Part shown: piece after piece, positions 17,390 to 26,410 of the stretch | Position numbering within the stretch: position 1 is the first letter of the stretch | Layout: every line of letters starts with the position of its first letter | Assembly (NCBI RefSeq): GCF_042677005.1 | Contig: NZ_JBHTIF010000001.1 | Span: 2,644,745-2,708,744 of the forward strand | From: Lysobacter_I brunescens | GTDB taxonomy: Bacteria > Pseudomonadota > Gammaproteobacteria > Xanthomonadales > Xanthomonadaceae | Reading direction: 5' to 3' | Length of the DNA: 64,000 nucleotides | Made by a program: the position numbers and the translations under genes | Notes under the pieces: generated by a model | What the model was told of the DNA's origin: nothing | The model's input: only the letters and a program-made list of their open reading frames with translations | Databases searched by the model: none

Positions 17390-19438
17390 TTACCAGATAC
17401 GCACGCGCTGTTCCGGCGGCAGGTAGAGCTTGTCGCCCGGCTTCACGTCGAAGGCGCGATACCACTCGTCGAGATTGCGCAGGGGACCGTTGACGCGGAA
17501 GCGCGGCGGCGAATGCGGGCCGACCTTGAGCTGGTTGAGCATCGCCTCGTCGCGGTACTTCGATTTCCACACCTGCGCCCAGGCGAGGAAGAAGCGCTGG
17601 TCGCCGGTCAGGCCGTCGATCACCGGTGCCTCCTTGCCATTGAGGCTGAGGCGATAAGCGGTGTAGGCCATCGACAGGCCGCCGAGGTCGCCGATGTTTT
17701 CGCCTAGGGCGAGCTGGCCGTTGACGCACTGGTTCGGCAGCGGGCAGTAGGTGTTGTACTGCGCGACCAGCGCCTTGGTGCGGGCCTCGAAGCGCGCGCG
17801 ATCCTCGTCGGTCCACCAGTTGCGCTGGATGCCCGCGTAGTCCGACTTCGAGCCCTGGTCGTCGAAGCCGTGACCCATCTCGTGGCCGATCACGCCGCCG
17901 ATGGCGCCGTAGTTCACCGCCGGATCGGCGTTGAGGTCGAAGAACGGCGGCTGCAGGATGCCGGCCGGGAACACGATCTCGTTGAACGAGGCGTTGTAGT
18001 ACGCGTTGACGGTCTGCGGCGTCATGAACCATTCGTCGCGGTCCGGCTTGGTGCCGAGGCGGCGCAGCTGGTCGTTGATCGCGTAGCGGCGCACGGACAG
18101 CACGTTCGCCATCAGGTCGTTCGGCACGATGGTGACGCTGGAATAGTCGCGCCACTTCTTGGTGTAGCCGATCTTCGGGTTGAAGGTTTCCAGCTTGCGG
18201 TAGGCCTCGGCCTTGGTCGCTTCGCCCATCCAGTCGAGGTTCTGGATGTTGATGCGCAGCGCCTTGCGCAGGTTCTCCACCAGCGTGTCCATCGCCGCCT
18301 TGGCTTCGGGCTTGAAGTGGCGGGCGACGTAGATCTGGCCGACGGCGTCGCCGATGCCGTTGAGCTGCGCGATGCCGCGCTTCCACGGTTCGCGCTGCGC
18401 TTTCTGGCCCTGCAGCACCATGCCGGTGAAGGCGAAGGCGGCCTCGTCGATCTCGGTGCTCAGCACCGGCGCGTGGTTGCGCACGGCGTGAAAGGTCAGG
18501 TAGTCGCGCCAGACGTTCAGCGGGGTCTTGCCGATGATGCCGATGATCGGCGTGACCGCGCTGGGCGTGCCGATGTTGACCTCGGCCGGCGGACGCACGA
18601 GGCCCTGCGCGGCGAAGTGCGCGGCCCAGTCGTAGCCGGCGAACTCCTGGCCCAGCTGCGCGAAGGTGCGCAGGTTGTAGGTCTTGTCGCGGTCGCGCAA
18701 CTGGGCGCGATCCCACATCTGCTTCGCGAGTTCGGTTTCCAGCGCGATGATCGCTTCGGCCCGCGCCTTGGCGTCCTTCACGCCGGCGAAGCCGAGCATC
18801 TTCTGCACGTGGTCGAGGTAGGCGGCGCGGATCTGGACGAAGCGCGGCTCCTGGTTGAGGTAGAAGTCCTTGTCGGGCAGGCCCAGGCCGCCGACGCCGA
18901 TCGAGACGAGGTAGCGATCGGGATCCTTGCGGTCGAGGGTGATGCCGGCGCCGATCGGGCTGGACGTGCCGTCCATGGCGGCGTTGCCGAACGCGGCGGT
19001 GAGCTTGGCCATCGAGTCGATGCGCTCGATGCGCTGAAGAGTGGGCAGCAGCGGCTTGATCCCTGCGGCGTCGCGCGCGGCCTTGTCCATGTAGCTGGCG
19101 TAGTAGTCGCGCACCTTCTGCTCGTTGCTGCCCGGCTTCAGGTCCTTGCGCGCCAGCAGTTCCTCGACGATCGCGCGGGTCTGCTCCTCGGCACGGTCGG
19201 CGAGGGCGTTGAAGGAGCCGTAGCGGGTCTCGTAGTCCTTCAGGGTGTAGCCGTCGAACCAGGCGCCGTTGGCGTAGCGATCGAAGTCGTCGCCCGGCTT
19301 CACCGAGGTGTCGCGGTTGGCGAGGTCGACGCCGAAGCTGCCGAGCTGCGGCTTGCCGTCGGCGGCCAGGGCCGCTGGCGCGGTGAGGCTGAGAGCAAGG
19401 GCCAGGGCGAGCCCCAGGGTGGTCGGAACGTGTTTCAT
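17390..19438 (-). CDS. M13-family (neprilysin-like) zinc metallopeptidase
   Basis: The 682-aa exported peptidase has a Sec signal peptide (LGLALALALSLTAPAALAAD). Next is the M13 N-terminal domain (GVDLANRDTSVKPGDDFDRY, GAWFDGY). The zinc site has His519 and His523 in HEMGH and Glu580 in GENIGDLGG. Family members (PepO, neprilysin, ECE-1) cleave peptides of up to about 40 residues. The C terminus ends in RVRIW, close to the usual CxxW ending but without the cysteine. Bacterial M13 enzymes are periplasmic or outer-membrane associated. Monocistronic, with its own terminator. Confidence 0.94.
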   Translation of the reverse strand: MKHVPTTLGLALALALSLTAPAALAADGKPQLGSFGVDLANRDTSVKPGDDFDRYANGAWFDGYTLKDYETRYGSFNALADRAEEQTRAIVEELLARKDLKPGSNEQKVRDYYASYMDKAARDAAGIKPLLPTLQRIERIDSMAKLTAAFGNAAMDGTSSPIGAGITLDRKDPDRYLVSIGVGGLGLPDKDFYLNQEPRFVQIRAAYLDHVQKMLGFAGVKDAKARAEAIIALETELAKQMWDRAQLRDRDKTYNLRTFAQLGQEFAGYDWAAHFAAQGLVRPPAEVNIGTPSAVTPIIGIIGKTPLNVWRDYLTFHAVRNHAPVLSTEIDEAAFAFTGMVLQGQKAQREPWKRGIAQLNGIGDAVGQIYVARHFKPEAKAAMDTLVENLRKALRINIQNLDWMGEATKAEAYRKLETFNPKIGYTKKWRDYSSVTIVPNDLMANVLSVRRYAINDQLRRLGTKPDRDEWFMTPQTVNAYYNASFNEIVFPAGILQPPFFDLNADPAVNYGAIGGVIGHEMGHGFDDQGSKSDYAGIQRNWWTDEDRARFEARTKALVAQYNTYCPLPNQCVNGQLALGENIGDLGGLSMAYTAYRLSLNGKEAPVIDGLTGDQRFFLAWAQVWKSKYRDEAMLNQLKVGPHSPPRFRVNGPLRNLDEWYRAFDVKPGDKLYLPPEQRVRIW

Positions 19439-19537
19439 CGGCGGGTCCAGGTCCAGGAAGGGCAGGTGACCGCCGAGCCTAGCCGAAAGCCGCGCCCGGG
19501 CATGTGCCGAAGGTGGGGGCGCAGCGTTGCCGCCAGA

Positions 19538-20155
19538 TCAGGGCACAGCAGGCGGGCGAGTTGTTCCGTAGATGGCCCGATGCGCCTCGCTCAGGCGAAG
19601 CCGCAGGTAATCGTCGCGGCTCAGGCCGCCGGGGTAGCTGGACATGGCCAGCACTTCGGCCACGATCTCCGCTTCGCGCGCCTTGTACTCGCGCTGGCGG
19701 GCGTCCTGCCGTTGCCGTGCGGCAGTGGCGGCCTGTCGCTGCGCCGACTGCTCCCGGTAGTGGTCGACCACGGCCTGGGCCTGGCGGACGCGTTCGGTGT
19801 CGTCGACCACGGCGGCCTGGATCAGGCCGATGCGGATCAGCACCGCTTCCTCGCCGGTCAGTTCGCCCGCACGCTCGCGCGCCTCGACCTCGCGGGCCAG
19901 CGCACGGGCGCGCTCGAGGCGGATTTCCGGGCTCATGTTCGGCGCGTCGCGCAGGAACTTGCGCGCCATCGTCTGGAAGGCCTGGTGGCTGCGCTGGTTG
20001 GCGGCGCCAGGCGTGCCGGCGGCGGTGGCATTCACCGGGACCGGCTCGGCCAGTACCTTCGCGACATGCGCTTCGCGCATCTTGGCCGACAGCCAGATCG
20101 CGATCATCAGCGTGGCGGCGATGACGAGACCGACATGGACGAAGCGGATCTTCAT
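19538..20155 (-). CDS. Membrane-anchored helical protein of unknown function
   Basis: The 205-aa protein begins with one transmembrane helix (IRFVHVGLVIAATLMIAIWL) and then a long charged helical region rich in Arg, Glu, Ala and Gln (residues 90-180), probably coiled coil. Its ending (YPGGLSRDDYLRLRLSEAHR) loosely recalls steric lipase chaperones (LifO type). The protein is shorter than that family and no lipase gene is nearby, so the likeness is not relied on. The ATG at 20155 gives the membrane anchor. Function unknown. Confidence 0.55.
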   Translation of the reverse strand: MKIRFVHVGLVIAATLMIAIWLSAKMREAHVAKVLAEPVPVNATAAGTPGAANQRSHQAFQTMARKFLRDAPNMSPEIRLERARALAREVEARERAGELTGEEAVLIRIGLIQAAVVDDTERVRQAQAVVDHYREQSAQRQAATAARQRQDARQREYKAREAEIVAEVLAMSSYPGGLSRDDYLRLRLSEAHRAIYGTTRPPAVP

Positions 20156-20282
20156 GGGGCGTGGACTGTCCTGGGGGAGATTGCATGGCGGGCGGGCGTT
20201 CCGCGCCAGCCCGGATCCATTACACCAGCTGCGCGACGGCGGCGTACAGCCATGCGTGCAGCGAGGGTGTGGCCGGCACCAC

Positions 20283-21194
20283 TCATTCGCCCGGCTTGGC
20301 GGCCTGAGTGGGTGCGTGGGTCGCAGCCTGGCGCGCGAGCCGGGCTTCGCGGTGCGCGATGTAGGCGTTCGCGCTGAAGATGACCAGCGCGCCGATGGCG
20401 GTCCAGCGGTCCACCGGCTCCTGGAACAGCAGCCAGCCGGCAATCGCCACGATCGGCAGCTGGGTGAAGCTGATCGGGGTCAGCGCCGAGACGTCGCCCA
20501 GCTTGAGCGCGCGGGTCCACAGCATGTGGCCGGCCGTGCCCATGGCGCCGGCGGCGATCACCCACAGCCAGGTGATGCCCTGCGGCCATTCCCACACCGT
20601 CAGCGCCGGCAGCAGCGACATCGGCACCCAGATCAGCGTGGTCAGGAAGACGATGCGGTCGGCCGGGTCGACCTGCGACAGCTGCTTGATCTGGATCGAG
20701 ACCACGCCGCTGAGCACCGCCGCGACCAATGCCACCAGCGTGCCGGCGCTGAAGCTCGCGCTGCCCGGTCGGACGATGATCAGCACGCCGACGAAGCCCA
20801 GGCCGACCGCGATCCAGCGCCGCGCGCGCACCTGTTCGTGCAGGAACAGCACGGCGGCGATGGTCACGAAGATCGGCGTGGAGTACGACAGCGCCACCGC
20901 CTGCGCCAGCGGCAGGTGCCCGATCGCCCAGAAGCCGGCCATCATCGAGACCACGCCGATCAGGCAGCGCACGCCGTAGCGTGGCAGCTGCGTGGTCTTC
21001 AGCAGGTCGGGGCCGTGGCGCAGCAGCAGGGGCAGTGCCGCGATCAGACCGAAGAAATTGCGGAAGAACGCGATCTCGAAGGTGTGAAGCGTTTCCGATG
21101 CGAGGCGGATCGCGATGACCATCAGCCCGAAGAACACCGTGCTGCAGAACATCAGCAGCGCGGCGCGCAGGTGCGGGGTGCGGTCCGTGCTCAT
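20283..21194 (-). CDS. DMT-superfamily (EamA) transporter
   Basis: The 303-aa inner-membrane protein has about ten hydrophobic helices arranged as two EamA repeats. The first contains FRNFFGLIAALPLLLRHG and ALSYSTPIFVTIAAVLFLHE; the second contains LWTRALKLGDVSALTPISF and GWLLFQEPVD. Family members export metabolites or amino-acid derivatives; the substrate is unknown. Its start overlaps the DDAH stop by 4 bases (ATGA), so it is coupled to that gene. A link with methylarginine or citrulline transport is only a guess. Confidence 0.9.
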   Translation of the reverse strand: MSTDRTPHLRAALLMFCSTVFFGLMVIAIRLASETLHTFEIAFFRNFFGLIAALPLLLRHGPDLLKTTQLPRYGVRCLIGVVSMMAGFWAIGHLPLAQAVALSYSTPIFVTIAAVLFLHEQVRARRWIAVGLGFVGVLIIVRPGSASFSAGTLVALVAAVLSGVVSIQIKQLSQVDPADRIVFLTTLIWVPMSLLPALTVWEWPQGITWLWVIAAGAMGTAGHMLWTRALKLGDVSALTPISFTQLPIVAIAGWLLFQEPVDRWTAIGALVIFSANAYIAHREARLARQAATHAPTQAAKPGE

Positions 21195-21988
21195 CCGGAG
21201 CGGTTGCCGCTCCTGAACACCAGGCTCATGCAGGTCAGCCCGGCCTCGGCCTTGCCGAACTCGCCGATGTCGACCGCGATCGTGGGCAGCCCGGCCATCG
21301 CGCAGTGCGTTTCGACCAGGTCGCGCGTGCGCGGGAACGCGGCGTTGACGATCCGCGTGTCGCCGACCGGCAGCACGTTCGCGGCGAAGGGTTCGTCCGG
21401 GTCGACGGCGAGGATGCGGAAGCCCGCGAACGGCGCCAGGTCGACCCAGGCCGGGTTGGCCAGCAGGGTCTTGTCGTCCAGCGCGGTGCAGGCGGTCTTC
21501 AAGTGCAGGCTGCCGGGCGTGTCGACTGCGACCACGGTGTAGCCATGCGGCTGCACCAGCGCGGCGAGCTGTTCGATGCCCGTGCGGTTGGTGCGCGTGG
21601 TCAGGCCGACGTACAGCGTGCGACCCACGCGCAGCACGTCGCCGCCCTCCAGCGTGCCCGGCGCGACGATCCGTGCGATGTCGCGACGATGCATCGCCAG
21701 CGCTGCGACGACGGCGTCCGGTTCCGGTTCGCGCGAAGGCGTGCCCGGGCGGGTGAGGATCGCGATCTCGTCCAGCACGACGGCGGCGTCCTCGACGAAG
21801 ACGCTGTCGGGCAGTGACTCCATCGCATCCAGCGCGATGACCTCGGCCCCGGCCTCGGTCAGCGCGGCGCGGTAGGCGGCGTGCTGGGGCTGCAGGATGT
21901 CCACTTCGATCCGCGCGCGTGCCATGAACGTCAGTTCGCAGGCGGTGGCGAGGCTGGCGGCAGGGTGGCGGACGATGACGGTCGACAT
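21191..21988 (-). CDS. Dimethylarginine dimethylaminohydrolase-like enzyme
   Basis: The 265-aa cytosolic enzyme belongs to the amidinotransferase/DDAH superfamily. DDAH hydrolyses N-omega-methylated arginines to citrulline and methylamines. The catalytic set is visible: Glu114 (GTLEGGDVL), His162 (SLHLKTAC) and the nucleophile Cys253 (GLTCMSLVF), with FVEDAAVV near residue 64. Spacing agrees with Pseudomonas aeruginosa DDAH. The gene sits between murB (13 bases) and the DMT exporter (4-base overlap) in one reverse-strand transcription unit. A related arginine-processing activity cannot be excluded. Confidence 0.88.
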   Translation of the reverse strand: MSTVIVRHPAASLATACELTFMARARIEVDILQPQHAAYRAALTEAGAEVIALDAMESLPDSVFVEDAAVVLDEIAILTRPGTPSREPEPDAVVAALAMHRRDIARIVAPGTLEGGDVLRVGRTLYVGLTTRTNRTGIEQLAALVQPHGYTVVAVDTPGSLHLKTACTALDDKTLLANPAWVDLAPFAGFRILAVDPDEPFAANVLPVGDTRIVNAAFPRTRDLVETHCAMAGLPTIAVDIGEFGKAEAGLTCMSLVFRSGNRSG

Positions 21989-22001
21989 GCGGGCGGGAGG
22001 G

Positions 22002-23066
22002 CTACCAATGGGCGCCGATCAGGCGCGGTTCGGGTTCGATCGCCACGCCGAAGCGCGACTGCACGTCTTCGGCGATGCGCCGGGCCAGGTCGAGCAGTTC
22101 GGCACCGCTGGCCCGGCCGTGGTTGACCAGGACCAATGCGTGCTGCTCCGACACGCCGGCATCGCCGGAGCCGGTGTCGCTGCGCCGGCCTTTCCAGTCG
22201 CAGGCATCGATCAGCCATGCGGCGGAGAGCTTGCGACTGTCGTCGCCGGCACCGCGAAAGACGGGCAGTCGCGGATGGTCCGCGAGCAGCGCCTCGGCCT
22301 GCGCCAGCGGCACGATCGGATTCTTGAAGAAGCTGCCGGCATTGCCGACCACGGCCGGGTCGGGCAGCTTGCGGCGGCGCAGGCGGATCACCGCCTCGGC
22401 GACCGTGCGCGCATCCGGCGCATCGATGCCCATCGCGGTCAGTTCCTCGCGGATGCCTGCGTAGTCGAGTTTCAGCGCCGACGACGGCAGCGAGGCTGCG
22501 TGAGGCAGCGCGAATTCGACGGCGACGATCAGGTAGCGGTCGAGGTCGTGCTTGAACACGCTGTCGCGGTAGGCGAACGCGCAGGCGGCGGTATCGAAGC
22601 GGTGGAAGGCGCCGGTGGCGCGCTCGAAGACCTCGACCGCATGGATGCGTTCGCCGACTTCCACGCCATAGGCGCCGATGTTCTGGATGGGCGCGGCGCC
22701 GACCGTGCCCGGGATCAGCGACAGGTTCTCCAGCCCGGCGAAGCCGTGTTCGAGCGTCCACAGCACGAAGGCATGCCATTCGACGCCGGCATCGGCGCGG
22801 ACGATGGCGCCATCGCCCTGTTCACGAACGATGTGTCCACGAACGATCCGGATGTCGCGCGAGGTCAGCGCCAGCGCCAGCGCGGGGTTCTCGACGATCA
22901 GCAGGTTGCTGCCGCCGCCGACGACCAGCGGCGACGCGCCGGCCAGCGCGCCGGCGAACAGCGCCGGCAGGTCGTTCGCATCATCGATTTCGATCAATCG
23001 CCCGGCGCGCGCATCGACGCCGAAGGTATTGCGCAACGGGGCCGATACGGTCTCGCGAACGCTCAT
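22002..23066 (-). CDS. murB: UDP-N-acetylenolpyruvoylglucosamine reductase MurB
   Basis: The 354-aa FAD enzyme reduces UDP-GlcNAc-enolpyruvate to UDP-MurNAc in peptidoglycan synthesis. FAD-binding segments are PLVVGGGSNLLIVEN and LSLIPGTVGAAPIQNIGAYG; the proton-donor serine lies in GNAGSFFKNP. The layout and length match type I (E. coli-like) MurB. The chosen ATG at 23066 overlaps the pyrD stop by 4 bases (ATGA), which supports it over earlier in-frame starts. Part of the pyrD-murB-DDAH-DMT group. Confidence 0.95.
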   Translation of the reverse strand: MSVRETVSAPLRNTFGVDARAGRLIEIDDANDLPALFAGALAGASPLVVGGGSNLLIVENPALALALTSRDIRIVRGHIVREQGDGAIVRADAGVEWHAFVLWTLEHGFAGLENLSLIPGTVGAAPIQNIGAYGVEVGERIHAVEVFERATGAFHRFDTAACAFAYRDSVFKHDLDRYLIVAVEFALPHAASLPSSALKLDYAGIREELTAMGIDAPDARTVAEAVIRLRRRKLPDPAVVGNAGSFFKNPIVPLAQAEALLADHPRLPVFRGAGDDSRKLSAAWLIDACDWKGRRSDTGSGDAGVSEQHALVLVNHGRASGAELLDLARRIAEDVQSRFGVAIEPEPRLIGAHW

Positions 23067-24133
23067 GTGCGCGGCATGTTGGGCGGCAGGTGTCCGCGAC
23101 TGGGGGCTTCCTTGCGGCGCCGGATGGCGTCGACGCATTCGCCGATCAGCTGCGGGCCGCGATAGACCAGGCCGGTGTAGCACTGCACCAGGCTGGCCCC
23201 GGCGGCCATCTTCTGCACCGCGTCGGCGCCGGTGAGCACGCCGCCCACGCCGACCAGGGGGATCTGTTCCGGCAGCCGGGTGCGCAGCATGCGCAGCACG
23301 GCGGTGGATTTGGCCATCAGCGGTTCGCCCGACAGACCGCCGACTTCCTTCGACAGCGGATGCTGGTGGACTGCGATGCGCGACACGGTGGTGTTGGTCG
23401 CGATCACGCCGTCGACCTGCATCTCGGCCAGCACGCGCGCGGTGACGTCGATGTCCTCGTCGGCGAGGTCCGGCGCCACCTTCACCAGCATCGGCACGCG
23501 GCGACCATGGCGGGTCCACAGGCGTTCGCGGGTTTCCTGCAGCTCGCCGAGCAGGCGGCGCAGCGCCTGTTCCTCCTGCAGCTCGCGCAGGCCGGCGGTG
23601 TTCGGCGAGGAGATGTTGATCGTGATGTAGTCCGCGAGCGGATACACCTTCTCCAGGCAGTGGATGTAGTCCGACGCCGCGTCCTCGTTCGGGGTGTCCT
23701 TGTTCTTGCCGATGTTGATGCCGAGGATGCCGTCGCCCTTGCGCCGCGCCTTCTCGACATTGCGCACCAGCGCGTCCACGCCGTCGTTGTTGAAGCCCAG
23801 GCGGTTGATGATCGCGTTGTGCTCCGGCAGGCGGAACATGCGCGGCTTCGGGTTGCCGGCCTGCGGCTTAGGCGTGACCGTGCCGACCTCGACGAAGCCG
23901 AAGCCCAGCGCGAACAGGGCATCGACATGCGCGCCGTTCTTGTCCAGCCCGGCGGCCAGGCCGACCGGGTTGGGGAAGGTCAGGCCCAGCACCTTCACCG
24001 GGAACGCCGGGCGCGAACGCGCCAGCAGCGGATTCAGGCCGGTGCGATAGGCCTTTTCGAGCATCGACAGGCCGAGGTTGTGCGCGCGCTCGGCGTCGAG
24101 GTGGAACAGGAAGGGGCGTGCGAGTCCGTACAT
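23063..24133 (-). CDS. pyrD: Dihydroorotate dehydrogenase (quinone), class 2
   Basis: The 356-aa membrane-associated flavoenzyme oxidises dihydroorotate to orotate, passing electrons to quinone (pyrimidine synthesis step 4). The N-terminal helix (LARPFLFHLDAERAHNLGLS) is typical of class 2 enzymes. FMN-site segments are NPVGLAAGLDKNGAHVDALF, INISSPNTAGLRELQ (catalytic Ser) and VGVGGVLTGADAVQKMAAGA. Coupled to murB by a 4-base overlap. The DUF4190 gene ends shortly after... upstream on the same strand, 19 bases away. Confidence 0.95.
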   Translation of the reverse strand: MYGLARPFLFHLDAERAHNLGLSMLEKAYRTGLNPLLARSRPAFPVKVLGLTFPNPVGLAAGLDKNGAHVDALFALGFGFVEVGTVTPKPQAGNPKPRMFRLPEHNAIINRLGFNNDGVDALVRNVEKARRKGDGILGINIGKNKDTPNEDAASDYIHCLEKVYPLADYITINISSPNTAGLRELQEEQALRRLLGELQETRERLWTRHGRRVPMLVKVAPDLADEDIDVTARVLAEMQVDGVIATNTTVSRIAVHQHPLSKEVGGLSGEPLMAKSTAVLRMLRTRLPEQIPLVGVGGVLTGADAVQKMAAGASLVQCYTGLVYRGPQLIGECVDAIRRRKEAPSRGHLPPNMPRT

Positions 24134-24152
24134 GGTGGCCGGCGTGCCCGCG

Positions 24153-24431
24153 TCAGGATGCGACGCTGGCGAACCAGGCCAGTCCGCCCAGGAACAGGAA
24201 GATGAAGAGCAGGCCCAGCACGGTGATCACGACCTGCAGCCAGCCGAGCACCAGCCCGATCATCGCCATGCCGTCGCCGTCCAGCGTGCCGCCGGAGCGA
24301 CGGATCTCGCCGCGCGCCATGTGGCCGGTGATGATCGCAGCGATGGTGCCGAGGAGGGGCAGCACGGTCCAGCCGCAGATGCCCGCGACCAGGCTGATGA
24401 TGGCGAGGGTGCTGGTCTTGCGTTCGTTCAT
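24153..24431 (-). CDS. DUF4190-type small membrane protein
   Basis: The 92-aa protein has two long hydrophobic segments (LAIISLVAGICGWTVLPLLG and a C-terminal LGLLFIFLFLGGLAWF) around a short polar GHMARGEIRRSGG turn, the pattern of DUF4190. The ATG at 24431 is chosen because GGGAGA lies at a good distance before it; an in-frame start ten codons upstream lacks support. It is the gene before pyrD in the same direction. Function unknown. Confidence 0.7.
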   Translation of the reverse strand: MNERKTSTLAIISLVAGICGWTVLPLLGTIAAIITGHMARGEIRRSGGTLDGDGMAMIGLVLGWLQVVITVLGLLFIFLFLGGLAWFASVAS

Positions 24432-24465
24432 GGCGCGAAGTCTCCCGGGGGGTGAGGACACGGCG

Positions 24466-24492
24466 CCCGGGCAGGCCGGTGGCCTGCCCGGG
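24466..24492. terminator. Strong hairpin after the aldehyde dehydrogenase gene
   Basis: A perfect 12-bp GC stem (24466-24477 with 24481-24492) with a GGT loop lies 14 bases past the dehydrogenase stop. It has no T-run, so it may attenuate rather than fully terminate. Confidence 0.5.
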
Positions 24493-24506
24493 GATGCAAC
24501 GGCCGA

Positions 24507-26039
24507 TCAGAGGTCGAACTTGATGCCCTGGGCCAGCGGCAGCGCGTCGGAGTAGTTGATCGTGTTGGTCTGGCGGCGCATGTAGGCCTTCCACGCGTCG
24601 GAGCCCGACTCGCGGCCGCCGCCGGTTTCCTTCTCGCCGCCGAACGCGCCGCCGATCTCGGCGCCGCTGGTGCCGATGTTGACGTTGGCGATGCCGCAGT
24701 CGCTGCCGGATGCGGCGAGGAAGGCTTCCGCCGACTTGAGGTTGGTGGTGAAGATCGAGGACGACAGGCCCTGCGGCACGGCGTTCTGCATGTCGATGGC
24801 TTCGTCCAGGGTCTTGTACTTCATCACGTACAGGATCGGCGCGAAGGTCTCGTGCTGGACGATCTCGGCGTCGTTGGTCAGGCCGGTGACGATGGCCGGG
24901 CGCACGAAGTTGCCCGGGCCGTCGATCGCGGTGCCGCCGGTCTCGATCGTGCCGCCGCTGGCCTTCGCCTTGGCGATCGCGTCGAGGAAGGCGTCCACGC
25001 CGTCCTTGCTGTTGAGCGGGCCCATCAGGTTCTTCGGGTCGGTCGGGTCGCCGATCTTGGTCTCGACCTGCTTGTAGGCCGCGATCAGCTTGGCCAGCAC
25101 GTCCTCGTAGATGCTTTCGTGCACGATCAGGCGGCGCGTGGTGGTGCAGCGCTGGCCGGCGGTACCGACCGCGCCGAACGCGATCGCCGGGATCGCCAGC
25201 TTCAGGTCGGCGGTCGGGTCGACGATGATCGCGTTGTTGCCGCCCAGTTCCAGCAGCGAACGGCCCATGCGGCGCGCGACGCGCTCGCCGACCATGCGGC
25301 CGACCTTGGTCGAACCGGTGAAGCTGATCAGCGGCACGCGCTTGTCGTCGACGAACTGCTGGGCGAGGTCGCTGCCGGCGTCGTTGAAAAGGAAGAAGAT
25401 GTCCGGGAAGCCGGCCTTCGCCAGTGCTTCATTGCAGATCTTCATCGAGGCGATGGCCGAGAGCGGGGTCTTCGGCGACGGCTTCCAGATCGTGATGTCG
25501 CCGCAGATGGCGGCGATGAAGCTGTTCCAGGCCCAGACCGCGACCGGGAAGTTGAAGGCGGAGATCACGCCGACGATGCCGATCGGGTGCCACTGCTCGT
25601 ACATGCGGTGGCCGGGGCGCTCGCTGTGCATGGTCAGGCCGTAGAGCTGGCGCGACAGGCCGACCGCGAACTCGCCGATGTCGATCATTTCCTGCACTTC
25701 GCCGTCGCCTTCCGGCTTGGACTTGCCCATTTCGAGGGCGACCAGCGAACCGAGTGCGTCCTTGTGGGTGCGCAGCGCGTCGGCGCAGAGGCGGATGGCT
25801 TCGCCGCGACGCGGCGCCGGGGTGGTGCGCCAGATCTTGAACGCGGCCTGGGCGCGCTCGACGATCACGTCGTAGTCGGCCTGCGACGAGGCATGCACGC
25901 GTCCCAGCACCTCGCCCGTGGTCGGATTGATCGGCTCCAGCACGCCCGCGTCGGACGTGGTGGACCATTCGCCGCTGCCGAGGTAGGTACCGGATTCGGT
26001 GGCGCCGAGGCCGAGGGCGGCCAGAACGGGGTGGGTCAT
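24507..26039 (-). CDS. ALDH7-type aldehyde dehydrogenase
   Basis: The 510-aa NAD+-dependent enzyme resembles alpha-aminoadipic semialdehyde dehydrogenase (ALDH7/AmaB) of lysine catabolism. Family segments visible are EPINPTTGEVLGRV, the Rossmann part SFTGSTKVGRMVGERV, the general base Glu in LLELGGNNAIIV and the catalytic Cys in GTAGQRCTTTRR. The C terminus has GAFGGEKETGGGRESGSDAW, the ALDH7 signature. The ATG at 26039 has AGGAG in ideal position. Lysine catabolism is the probable role, but no other pathway gene is adjacent. Confidence 0.92.
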   Translation of the reverse strand: MTHPVLAALGLGATESGTYLGSGEWSTTSDAGVLEPINPTTGEVLGRVHASSQADYDVIVERAQAAFKIWRTTPAPRRGEAIRLCADALRTHKDALGSLVALEMGKSKPEGDGEVQEMIDIGEFAVGLSRQLYGLTMHSERPGHRMYEQWHPIGIVGVISAFNFPVAVWAWNSFIAAICGDITIWKPSPKTPLSAIASMKICNEALAKAGFPDIFFLFNDAGSDLAQQFVDDKRVPLISFTGSTKVGRMVGERVARRMGRSLLELGGNNAIIVDPTADLKLAIPAIAFGAVGTAGQRCTTTRRLIVHESIYEDVLAKLIAAYKQVETKIGDPTDPKNLMGPLNSKDGVDAFLDAIAKAKASGGTIETGGTAIDGPGNFVRPAIVTGLTNDAEIVQHETFAPILYVMKYKTLDEAIDMQNAVPQGLSSSIFTTNLKSAEAFLAASGSDCGIANVNIGTSGAEIGGAFGGEKETGGGRESGSDAWKAYMRRQTNTINYSDALPLAQGIKFDL

Positions 26040-26135
26040 CGCAAACTCCTGGGGCTGGCCGGCGCGCCGCGACAGGGGCCGGCGTCGTTCGAAGGGAAGG
26101 GTTCGAGGGGAACGGTTCGAGGGACAGACGAAGGA

Positions 26136-26212
26136 TGGCGGCCCCGACACGATTCGAACGTGCGACCTGTCCCTTAGGAGGGGACCGCTCTATCCAGCTG
26201 AGCTACGGGGCC
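26136..26212 (-). tRNA. tRNA-Arg (anticodon CCU)
   Basis: The reverse strand folds as a full cloverleaf: acceptor GGCCCCG/CGGGGCC, D-arm GCTC..GAGC, anticodon stem GTCCC/GGGAC with loop CTCCTAA (anticodon CCT, codon AGG), and a T-loop TTCGAAT. The discriminator is G and CCA is encoded. Length 77 bases. Confidence 0.96.
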
Positions 26213-26410
26213 AAGGCCGGGAATTATCGCAGGCTTCGCCGAGGCGCGGCACCCCCGGACCCGTCGTCCCGGCACGGCGATCCGCCGAAGCACGGCCCCG
26301 GCATCGTCGGTTCGTCGTCGATTCTCGTGCGTGGAATGATGCCGAACTGATCCGCCCGTCCCTTCCGGATCGGGTACAACGTCGGTTTCGACCACCACGG
26401 AGCGGCGGGC

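Noticed and set aside
19538..20155. Lipase chaperone (LifO)
   Set aside because: Only a short C-terminal likeness; the protein is too short and no lipase gene is adjacent.
17870..20377. + strand open frame of 835 codons over the M13 peptidase
   Set aside because: Antisense to a peptidase with a signal peptide and HEMGH motif; composition is not protein-like.
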